64,000 nt of DNA from Mesorhabditis belari (lineage: Eukaryota; Nematoda; Chromadorea; Rhabditida; Rhabditidae), in NCBI GenBank assembly GCA_958450365.1, contig CAUEEP010000211.1:124001-188000 (forward strand), given 5' to 3'. Positions within the stretch are counted from its first letter, which is position 1; each line of letters starts with the position of its first letter. Below, in pieces: positions 9,945-19,290 of this stretch. Both the position numbers and the translations under genes were made by a program. The notes beneath the pieces were generated by a model that saw nothing but the letters and a program-made list of their open reading frames with translations, was not told the DNA's origin and ran no database searches.

Positions 9945-11065
9945 GTTCAAAAACAATTGTTCAAAGTTTCCTCCGTTGGCCTCAATTGCTATTCAACCAA
10001 TTGCTGCTATTCAACCAATTGCTGCTATTCAACCAATTGCTGCTATTCAACCAATTGCTGCTATTCAACCAATTACTACTATTCAACCAATTGCTACTAT
10101 TCAACCAATTGCTACTATTCAACCAATTGCTGCTATTCAACCAATTGCTGCTATTCAACCAATTGCTGCTATTCAACCAATTGCTGCTATTCAACCAATT
10201 GCTGCTATTCAACCAATTGCTGCTATTCAACCAATGGATATGGGGATCATAAAGAATAGGTTGAGGAAAAAAATAATGTCGGTCTTGAATTCCCCGTTGT
10301 TAGCGATGTTCCAGTTATTTCTTATGAGATTTTTCAAAAATAGATTTCAGCTAGACACTCTATCTTTTCATATTAAATTTGACTTTCACAAATTTTTACA
10401 AATTTGACAATATTTTCAGGCACAAAATGCAAGACGAAAAGTTTCGACTTCGAGCCGCTTTGTGGTATGATTTTAAACAAGGGAAATCCGCGGTTGAATC
10501 GCATCGGACAATCATTGAAGTTTTTGGGGGAAGACAGCATTAGCGAAAGACAATGCCAAAGATGGTTTCAGCGGTTTAAAGATGGAAATGAAAGTCTCCA
10601 AGACGAGGAACGGTCTGAACGACCCCAAGAGATTTCAGATGAGGATTTTCTTGATGCCATTGAACTCAATCCAACCCTTACCACTCGAAACTGTCACCGC
10701 TGATCTTTATTCAAAAAAAGTTGATGAGATTTGATGAGATGAGAAAAAAGTTCAATTGTTCGAAAAAAATTGTTCAAAGTTTCCTCCGTTGGGCTCAATT
10801 GCTATTCAACCAATTGCTGCTATTCAATCAATTGCTGCTATTCAATCAATTGCTGCTATTCAACCAATTGCTGCTATTCAACCAATTCGCTGCTATTCAA
10901 CCAATGGATATGGGGATCATAAAGAATTTGAAGATAAAATATTAGGTTGAGGAAAAAAATAATGTTGGTTTTGAATTCCCGTTATTGGCAATTTTCCAGT
11001 TCTTTGCTTATGCGATTTTTTTTTTCAAATAGATTTCAGCTAGACACTCTAGCCTTTCACTGCTA
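9945..11065 (+). repeat. direct duplication carrying an 18-bp minisatellite, around a mariner relic
   Basis: A block beginning AAGTTTCCTCCGTTGG, followed by an 18-bp array (CCAATTGCTGCTATTCAA, about 13 copies at 9990-10235), then ATGGATATGGGGATCATAAA and GATTTCAGCTAGACACTCTA, is present twice: 9945-10370 and 10755-11065. The second array has only about 6 copies. The 10427-10735 mariner fragment lies between them. All frames through the first array are open because of the repeat unit. Confidence 0.85.
10427..10735 (+). pseudogene. internally deleted mariner transposase fragment
   Basis: From the ATG at 10427 the sequence encodes FRLRAALWYDFKQGKSAVES, then after one extra base EDSISERQCQRWFQRFKDGN, the paired HTH region of mariner. 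Near 10690 it jumps to ETVTADLYSKK, which belongs about 150 residues further on. The catalytic residues are lost. It is clearly related to the element at 51919-53157. Confidence 0.85.
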
Positions 11066-11152
11066 TAGAGAGTACTGTAGGTCTGTAGGGTGTCGTCAAG
11101 ACCTTAAAGATCTTGTAGCTGATGTAGGGGATACTGTACGCTTTCTCAGCAT

Positions 11153-14100
11153 TTATTTCGTCGACTTAATATAATAAAAAACATTATTGCTTCTCGCAGT
11201 CGGTATCAGCGTTTGTCTCTTTGACGCAATCGAGTTGGCAACCATTGTAACTTTACCTAAATTTTGAATTCTTTAAAAAGAAATGATCTTTCGGGAGTGG
11301 GACAAATGCGACCTTTGCTGCTATTGCTTTTTTTTGCGCACCCGGACATTTGCGCACCTTTTTTTTCCGCACCTTGCCCATTAGCGCATCTTTTTTCGCG
11401 TTTTCAAAAAGCTCTAAAAGCTAATATTAATCAATTTCTATTCCAAAAGTTCTTTTTCTAGGTAATTTTAGGGCGTAGAATCGAAATTTTTGCATATCAG
11501 AGCTTGTGGAAGCGAACGGACGGAGTTCTACAAAGAGAAAGATCGACAATTTTCTGTAATTTGATCTAGCGATTTTGATCTAGCCGTTTTGTCTTTCAAA
11601 TTGGTTCCACACGCTCTGATATGTCAAAATTTCGATTCTACGCCCTAAAATTACCTAGAAAAACAACTTTTGGAATAGAAATTGGTTAATATTAGCTTGT
11701 ATAAAATATTAGCTCTTTGTATAACTCCGTCCGTTCGCTTCCACACGCTCTGTTATGTCTTCATCCAGCTTCAGTCATGGTGTAGGGATCATGGGTCACT
11801 CAGGTCAAGAGTCAAGCATATTTGAACATATTGTGACAAGACGTTTTGCCTTGAGCTCAATCTCATTTTCGGCACCGTAACTGGGTCTTTCAGCAAGATG
11901 AAGCACCGACTCACAATTCTCAAATGGTCCAGGATTGGTGCGAGCAGAGCCTACTTGATTTCATCTCATTTAGCGAGCCGTCCGATTTCCTTCAAGCTCG
12001 CCGAATCTTAATCTGCTTTCAGCTTAATCTTAGAAGCTAAGGCATGTGCTAAACCACATCGAATAGTTGAATGGTTAAAGAAAGCGCTTCTTAAAGGATG
12101 GGACGAGCTTGATGTTGCCTGTCGGAGTCGGTCGGTCGTTCCTTGGAGTCGGGTTGCCTGAGAACGCAGCCTTAAGCGGGTGGTAAACTTCATCTAAGGC
12201 TAAATATGGCTACGAGACCGATCGCAAACAAGTACCGTGAGGGAAAGTTGCAAAGAACTTTGAAGAGAGAGTTCAAGAGTGCTTGAAACCACTGGAGTCG
12301 AAACGGATCGAGTCGACGTAACGAGGCAACATTCAACCGATCCTTCGGGCCCGGTGCACTTGTTGTCTGTATGCGCTGAGAGCGTTGATTGTGCGCGTCG
12401 AGCCGGCACGTGTTGCCCACTGTGGTATCTTGCGTGTTGGGGAGACGTGTCGTGACTAGCGTGATTCGGTGTGCAAGTCGATCACCTATCCGACCCGTCT
12501 TGAAACACGGACCAAGGAGTCCAGAGTTGACGCCTTCCGTCCATCTCTTGACGAGTGCTGACGAATGAATTTGTTCCACAAGCTCTGATATGCCAAAATT
12601 TCGATTCTACATCCTAAAATCACCTCAAAAAACAACATTTGGAATAGAAATTGGTTAATATTAGCTTTTTAGAGCTTTTTTGCTTTTTGAAAACGCGAAA
12701 AAAGGTGCGCTAATGGGCTAAGTGCGGAAAAAAATGGTGCGCAAATGTCCGGGTGCGCAAAAAGTGCGCAAAGAAAAGGTCGCATTTGTCCCACTCCCGA
12801 TCTTTCAACAATACTTGATCTTTGTCGAGAACAATAAAGAAACATTTCTTTCAAATATTTTCGATAAACCCGGCTTGTGAGTATTGTAATCGATGAACAA
12901 ACAATGTTACTGATACAAAAAATCATTGAAGCCAGAGTCCCTAAAAGAAAAAAACTAAAGAAATTACTCGATTCTAGACAAGAATTCGATTTAATTTCTT
13001 TACAAAAACAAAACTTACAAGTCTCCGTAAAGATTTCGGCGTTGAAAAGAAAAATCAGCACGGTAAACGGTAGAAATATCAGAAGAATAAAGACAAATAT
13101 CTCAAATTGTGAAATTTTTGAAAGTTTTTTATGCCAAAACCTGACTCGACATTGAATACAATAAAGCTAGCGATAATTCCTGTACTTTCTTATGCATATT
13201 AACATGGCTATGAATTGAGATATAGGAATGGATAACTAAAACGGACAAGCCAAAAGATCCGAGGGTCATCGCGATTCTGAAATCATTAGATTAGTATTTA
13301 GGGTTTGAAAGAAAACGAAGTTTAGTTAATTGTTTGGAAAGATTACAGATTTGGTTTGAAAGATTGGATTGGAAAGATTGGATTGGAAAGATTGGATTGG
13401 AAAGATTGGATCGGAAAGATTGGATTTGAGAGATTGGATCTGAAAGATTGGATTGGAAAGATTGGATCTGAAAGATTGAAACCGAAAGATTGGAACTGAA
13501 AGATTGGATCGGAAAGATTGGATCTGAAAGTTTACAAAAAAGCTTCCAAAAGCTATGACTAGCCAAGCCTAGTTAAGCTAAACCAATGGCTTTCTTTCTG
13601 GTTTGACCTTGGAATTTGGTCTTTTGCTTTTTGCTAACCCTGGACTCCAGGTTAGACTAAAACCAGAGCCTGAATTCTGCTCGGGTCACAGGGTCTGGAA
13701 GCCAAGCCAATTTCGAAGCCAAGTCTGGAAGCCAGGCCAATTTCGAAGCCAAGTCTGAAAGCCAGGCCAATTTCGAAGCCAAGTCTGAAAGCCAGGCCAA
13801 TTTCGAAGCCAAGTCTGGAAGCCAGGCCAATTTCGAAGTCAAGTCTGGAAGCCAGGCCAATTTCGAAGCCAAGTCTGGAAGCCAAGCCAATTTCGAAGTC
13901 AAGATCTTCTAATTGGCCATAATTGCAAGCCAAGCCAATCAGAAGCTTGTAAACAAATCCAGTTTCAGTCTTGATCTATTCATAGGCCCTGGTCTGGCTT
14001 GTTTTGAATCGATTTTCGTTGGAGCTATAAAGTTGGACACGCCGATCCTTTTATGGGTTGGAGCTGGGAATACGGGAAGCTGGAAGATTACATTAAAATT

Positions 14101-17100
14101 ACAATAGCTGGAAGATTACATTAAGCCTGAGCCTAAGCCATGGTCGGCGCGATCTCTCGCTTGCCTGGCAAACACTCTATCAATGAGCTACACCGACCCC
14201 ATTGCCGAGTAACCCATTGCCGTTAGAGCTTTATGCCTTACTATTATTATAAATTTACCCCATCCGAACACCAATCAAATTCAATTTTCCAAAAGCACAA
14301 TGCACAGGCGTCGTTTGCAGTAATCGACTCATTTCTGGTGAGGTGATTTTCGTCTAAAAGATTTGATCAAAGTTATCGAAAATCTTCAAACTAAATCTTC
14401 AATCGTTTCCAGAAAAGATCCTTGAATTATACAAATAGCACAAAATAAATAAACAATTATAAAAGATATATTCTTTTGCCAGGGTTTCAAATGGAAGCGG
14501 CTACCGTACTTGACACAAATCTAAAGTAGAATTTCTGAAGATAATCTGAAGATAATCAAACCTGATGCCTGTAAAAGAGTGCATGGGAATAAGCAGCAAC
14601 CGTTGTGGCGCAAGCAAGATAGGTAAAAAACTGAAAAGAAAAGATGAGGATCACAGTGAGCGAGCTTTTCAATTGTGGAATCAAGCCAGTTGTTGTTGTT
14701 GTTGTTGTTGTTGTTCTTGTTCTTGTTACTCTTGTTGTTACTCTTGCTGTTGCTCTTGTTGCTCTTGTTGTTCTTGGTGTTCTTGTTGTTCTTGTTCCTC
14801 TTCTTGTTCTTGTTCTTGTTCTTGTTCTTGTTCTTGTTCCTCTTCTTGTTCTTGTTCTTGTTCTTGTTCTTGTTCTTGTTCTTGTTCTTGTTCTTGTTCC
14901 TCTTCTTGTTCTTGTTCTTGTTCCTCTTCTTGTTCTTGTTCTTGTTCCTCTTCTTGTTCTTGTTCTTGTTCCTCTTCTTGTTCTTGTTCCTCTTCTTGTT
15001 CTTGTTCTTGTTCTTGTTCTTGTTCTTGTTCTTGTTCTTGTTCTTGTTCCTCTTCTTGTTTTTGTTCTTGTTCCTCTTCTTGTTCTTGTTCTTGTTCTTG
15101 TTCTTGTTCTTGTTCTTGTTCTTGTTCCTCTTCTTGTTCTTGTTCCTCTTCTTGTTCTTGTTCTTGTTCCTCTTCTTGTTCTTGTTCTTGTTCTTGTTCT
15201 TGTTCTTGTTCTTGTTCCTCTTCTTGTTCTTGTTCTTGTTCCTCTTCTTGTTCTTGTTCTTGTTCTTGTTCTTGTTCTTGTTCTTGTTCTTGTTCTTGTT
15301 CTTGTTCCTCTTCTTGTTCTTGTTCTTGTTCCTCTTCTTGTTCTTGTTCTTGTTCTTGTTCTTGTTCTTGTTCTTGTTCTTGTTCTTGTTCCTCTTCTTG
15401 TTCTTGTTCTTGTTCCTCTTCTTGTTCTTGTTCTTGTTCTTGTTCTTGTTCTTGTTCTTGTTCTTGTTCCTCTTCTTGTTCTTGTTCTTGTTCTTGTTCT
15501 TGTTCTTGTTCTTGTTCTTGTTCTTGTTCTTGTTCCTCTTCTTGTTCTTGTTCTTGTTCCTCTTCTTGTTCTTGTTCTTGTTCTTGTTCTTGTTCTTGTT
15601 CTTGTTCCTCTTCTTGTTCTTGTTCTTGTTCCTCTTCTTGTTCTTGTTCTTGTTCTTGTTCTTGTTCTTGTTCTTGTTCTTGTTCTTGTTCTTGTTCCTC
15701 TTCTTGTTCTTGTTCTTGTTCCTCTTCTTGTTCTTGTTCTTGTTCTTGTTCTTGTTCTTGTTCTTGTTCTTGTTCTTGTTCTTGTTCCTCTTCTTGTTCT
15801 TGTTCTTGTTCCTCTTCTTGTTCTTGTTCTTGTTCTTGTTCTTGTTCTTGTTCTTGTTCTTGTTCCTCTTCTTGTTCTTGTTCTTGTTCTTGTTCTTGTT
15901 CTTGTTCTTGTTCTTGTTCTTGTTCTTGTTCCTCTTCTTGTTCTTGTTCTTGTTCCTCTTCTTGTTCTTGTTCTTGTTCTTGTTCTTGTTCTTGTTCTTG
16001 TTCTTGTTCTTGTTCTTGTTCCTCTTCTTGTTCTTGTTCTTGTTCCTCTTCTTGTTCTTGTTCTTGTTCTTGTTCTTGTTCTTGTTCTTGTTCTTGTTCC
16101 TCTTCTTGTTCTTGTTCTTGTTCTTGTTCTTGTTCTTGTTCTTGTTCTTGTTCTTGTTCTTGTTCTTGTTCTTGTTCCTCTTCTTGTTCTTGTTCTTGTT
16201 CTTGTTCTTGTTCTTGTTCTTGTTCTTGTTCTTGTTCTTGTTCTTGTTCCTCTTCTTGTTCTTGTTCTTGTTCCTCTTCTTGTTCTTGTTCTTGTTCTTG
16301 TTCTTGTTCTTGTTCTTGTTCTTGTTCTTGTTCTTGATAAACTTGATAAACTTGATAAACTTCATCAACTTTTGCCAAACAAACCAAAGAGAATTCTTGT
16401 GGAAATGCTGGATTCAATGTGAATCGATCGCGAATAAAAGTGCCAATGAAGATATAGAAACTCGAGTGATAGCAAATGATCGGACCATCGCTTGTTTGAG
16501 CCGCGAGATTTGGAGCCAACCAAGCCCATGTGATCACGATGTTTAAGCCGGAGATCTGCGGTTAAGGATTGAAAGCAGTTTTAAAGAGAAATCGATCGAG
16601 CGACAGGTAATTGTATCTGAGTCGAGAGCTTAAGGGTTCAACTATCCGCCAGATTTTTGCTTCCTTTCCCAATATATTGTATTTTTTCAACTTATGCCAA
16701 TCTAAAGCTTGTCCTGACCTGGTTGGACCTGACGATGAGCCAGATAAGGTAAATCTAGGTCGATCTTGGACCTAGGCCAGTCGAGCTAAGGCTTTAGACC
16801 AGGCCTGGGACCTAATCCTTAAAGAAATCAAGTCCGGACCATGCGATCTGATCTGACTTCTTTTACTGATCATTGAACGATTTCTGATTAAGCAGTGTAA
16901 AACAAAAGAACTCATAGTAACTGTTTGTGAATGAAAATATTTCCTAACTCACCTCAATCACAACCAAAAACCTCGCGTATATCCTCGATTTTTTCGGTGT
17001 TGCTTTGTAGATGATAAAAATCGTGATCCCAGTTATAATAACCGAGGAAATTGCTATAAAATGAAAGCTGATTCCAGTAAACAAAAAAAATAACTCCATT

Positions 17101-17108
17101 GAATTCAT
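11153..17108 (-). CDS. serpentine chemoreceptor C, Str superfamily
   Basis: Nine exons on the minus strand join in phase: 17108-16953, 16555-16370, 14630-14562, 14520-14392, 14353-14259, 13276-13141, 13100-13019, 12940-12815 and 11256-11153 (TAA). They give 1083 nt, 360 residues. Key stretches are KATPKKSRIYARFLV after segment 1, SHALFYRHQ, GSRFHLKPWQ, LLYSMSSQ, PFTVLIFLF and SSITILTSRVYRKY. Exon lengths and phases nearly equal those of receptor B (69, 129 and 136 nt are identical). Intron 2 holds a 1.6-kb hexamer array, intron 5 two minisatellites, and the last intron the 1.5-kb element at 11293-12798, without which it would be about 44-52 bp. The tail exon (SKVTMVANSIASKRQ) resembles B's tail. 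Expected role is chemosensory signalling at the plasma membrane. The start could also be the second Met, three residues in. Confidence 0.85.
11868..12123 (+). pseudogene. maT-type (Tc1-mariner superfamily) transposase fragment
   Basis: The frame from 11868 reads RHRNWVFQQDEAPTHNSQMV then QDWCEQSLLDFIS, the region around the second catalytic Asp of maT-like transposases. After a gap and frame change, ILEAKACAKPHRIVEWLKKA then LKGWDELDVACR matches their C-terminal part. The block with the third catalytic Asp is missing. It is joined directly to rRNA sequence. Confidence 0.75.
12128..12545 (+). rRNA. 28S rRNA fragment (D2 region), displaced from rDNA
   Basis: The segment contains conserved large-subunit words in order: GGAGTCGGGTTGCCTGAG, GGTGGTAAACTTCATCTAAG, AACAAGTACCGTGAGGGAAA, GAACTTTGAAGAGAGAGTTC, a variable D2 expansion, then GACCCGTCTTGAAACACGG. 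Only about 400 nt are present, with no 5.8S or flanking rDNA, so it cannot give a functional rRNA. It is an rDNA fragment carried inside a mobile element. The exact ends are uncertain by some tens of bases. Confidence 0.93.
13330..13535 (+). repeat. 15-bp minisatellite GGAAAGATTGGATTG in chemoreceptor C intron 5
   Basis: About 13 copies with TCTGAAAGATTGGA variants. The period is a multiple of three, so a spurious frame stays open on the minus strand. Confidence 0.9.
13690..13905 (+). repeat. 30-bp minisatellite in chemoreceptor C intron 5
   Basis: About seven copies of a 30-bp unit made of GAAGCCAAGTCTGGAAGCC plus AGGCCAATTTC. Two variant positions alternate. Minus-strand frames across it are repeat artefacts. 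Confidence 0.92.
14694..16340 (+). repeat. 1.6-kb hexanucleotide array (TTGTTC)n in chemoreceptor C intron 2
   Basis: An array of TTGTTC interrupted at semi-regular spacing by TTCCTCTTC units (TTGTTCCTCTTC). It is stop-free in at least five frames for about 600 codons each. On the minus strand one frame is continuous with receptor exon 2 and would add a Glu-Gln repeat. A good donor at 16369 and a good acceptor at 14631 place the array in an intron, and skipping it restores the receptor. Confidence 0.95.
16640..16950. other. chemoreceptor C intron 1, diffuse GC-rich repeats
   Basis: Words such as CCTGACCTGG, GACCTAGGCCAG and GGCCTGGGACCTAA recur loosely, as in other introns of the window. No element ends or exon were found. 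Confidence 0.4.
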
Positions 17109-18216
17109 TTTGATTTGAAAAATCGATCATGAATTTTTAAATTGGCGAAGTTGGTTGGTTGGGGGATAGACTGAAAAGTACAGGTGAAATCGAGGCGTTT
17201 TCAGGTGTTTCAGGTGATTATTTAAGACTGCTATTACAGAAGGAAGTCATAGAGATTATAGAGGTTATAGAAGTGATAGAAATGATAGAAGTTATAGAGA
17301 TTATAGAGATTATAGAGATTATAGAGATTATAGAGATTATAGAGACTATAGAAATGATAGAAATGATAGAAAAAATATTCTATTAATGATAGGAATCAGC
17401 AATTCAATTAGTTAAATGTTTAAATCATCAATGTCTCATTTACTTTAGCTTTGGACGATTTTATCAAATGTGAAGCAAAGGCAGACAAGGTTAGACCTTG
17501 CTTAACTTCTTTAACTTTACTGCTTAACTTTTATGACTCTAGCTAAAGTCAAGGCAAAGCAGCCAGAAGTTAAATCTTTGATTTGGCTTTACAGACATGG
17601 CCCACAAAACTCCTTGGGCCTGTCAGAAGTCAGACTTTGAAATGGCTTTGGCTGGGGTTGGGCCTGTCAGAAGTCAGACTTTGAAATGGCTTTGGCTGGG
17701 GTTGGGCCTGTCAGGTTAGTTGTCAAATCCATCGCTAAATCCTTATCTAACAAAGCCATTCGCAAGATAAGGCTTGATATAGATAAACTTACTACTAGAA
17801 AGTTCAATGTAATGCTAGTTAAATCCAAAAAGTTAAACATTTCAGCTATCAGACTAAAATAAAGCCTAATTACAGTATGCGTTCCAGATTGCCTATTGCA
17901 AAAGTCAAAAAACCGAAAACTTGCAATACTTCCAAAATTTTGAGCCCTAAGCCCTGCTCTGCGTGTCAGATTGATCAAAAATTATCGAAATTTCGAGTTC
18001 TTTCATTGCCAAAGCTTTGAGTGCGCTCCAGATCACCCAGAACACTTGTAATGTACCTCGAAAAGGTATGCTCAGTTATGAAATAGTACACTGTACTTTT
18101 AAATCATTTTTCTTCAGTCCTGTTGTGTGAGAATTTCTGTAATTTTCACCTGTCTTTTTCGCGTGATCTTTTCACTGAAAGTCTACGTTTAAAGAATCGA
18201 TCTTGTTATTTCTCCA
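17109..18216. promoter_or_regulatory. shared divergent promoter interval of chemoreceptors C and B
   Basis: This 1.1-kb interval separates the head-to-head starts of receptor C (minus) and B (plus). It contains a 9-bp repeat at about 17245-17385 (TAGAGATTA units) and an exact direct repeat of about 57 bp at roughly 17597-17710 (GGCCTGTCAGAAGTCAGACT and the following bases). No further gene is visible. Promoter function is inferred from geometry only. Confidence 0.4.
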
Positions 18217-19259
18217 ATGGTTTTCACAATTCGTGATTTCTTGTTCATCACAGATATCATTCTGAATGTCATTTGTATCATTTCGATCATTGTCACTCTT
18301 TTCACCGTTTTTATTATTGTTGGAGCGACGCCAGTGAAATCGAGATATTACGCGAGATTTCTGTTATGGATTGAGGTTGGGCTGTACTTTGTACTTTGTA
18401 CTTTGAGTCACGTAAACGCATCTCAGCTAGGAAGCGATTCTTGCCGCTTTTTAAAGCATGCCCCATACCGTAACCTGTCTTTTTCTTTAGATCTTTAGCT
18501 TTGTTAGATTCACGAAGGCATTTGTTTATCAATAAAATTGGCTTAAAATTTGCTAGAGGGTCCGTCTGTCTGTCCGTCTGTCCGTCTGTCCGTCTGTCCG
18601 TCTGTCTCTCTGTCCGTCTGCCTGTCTGCCTGTCCGTCTGTCTGTCCGTCTGCCTGTCTGTCTGTCTGTCCGTCTGTCCGTCTGTCTGTCCGTCTGTCCG
18701 TCTGTCCGTCTGTCTCTCTGTCCGTCTGCCTGTCTGCCTGTCCGTCTGTCTGTCTGTCTGTCTGTCCGTCTGTCTGTTCCGAATTTCGCATTAACTTTTT
18801 TCTATCTCCACTTACTAGGGAATGTCGTTAAAAAAATCAAAATCATATCAAATCAAATCAAATCAAAACATTTTCATTGAAAGGACTCGAACCCTCGGGG
18901 TTCAAAAGGGCGTACGCCCAGCAGACGCGCGCACTAACCACTACACCACCGAGACCGTTGGATGACGATAGTGCGTCGCCCTCATAAAGAGACCTCAAAA
19001 GCTTGTATGCCAAAAATCTCGCGATAGAGAAGCATTTGGCAAAAACTGATTACAGATTCGGAATCAGCGTGAAAAACTGCATCAGATAGGCTATTTCCCG
19101 AGTCAAAAGCCATGATAAGTTAACAACATTCCCTAGTTATGCTGTTCATTTTGTTGAAAACTGATTTACAGACTTTCCTGGATACGTGTTTCTAGTCTTA
19201 AATGATTTCTAGAGATTCATTTAAGACAGAGAGTCTTAAATGAATCTCTAGGAGTCATT

Positions 19260-19290
<31 letters not shown>

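Larger units (their letters stand above)
11293..12798. mobile_element. chimeric element with 8-bp target duplication, carrying maT and 28S fragments
   Basis: The ends are GGGAGTGGGACAAATGCGAC and its reverse complement, flanked by the octamer GATCTTTC at 11285-11292 and 12799-12806. Arms of about 230 bp contain TTTGCGCACC motifs. A further inverted segment lies at 11468-11530 against 11585-11650. Between the arms sit a maT transposase fragment and a 28S rRNA fragment. An 8-bp duplication suggests a hAT-like, non-autonomous element. It lies inside the last intron of chemoreceptor C, so the coding sequence is spared. Confidence 0.85.

Noticed and set aside
12190..12579. A 129-codon minus-strand frame
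   Set aside because: It is antisense to the 28S rRNA fragment.
12669..12806. In-frame extension of chemoreceptor C into the transposon end
   Set aside because: Reading through exon 8 gives a tail encoded by the element, but the donor at 12814 and the exon at 11256 give a better tail in the phase used by receptor B.
14521..16546. Five overlapping open frames of about 600 codons on both strands
   Set aside because: They are produced by the stop-free TTGTTC array. The array lies between a matching donor and acceptor of chemoreceptor C, and no frame has a non-repetitive protein-like part other than the receptor exons.
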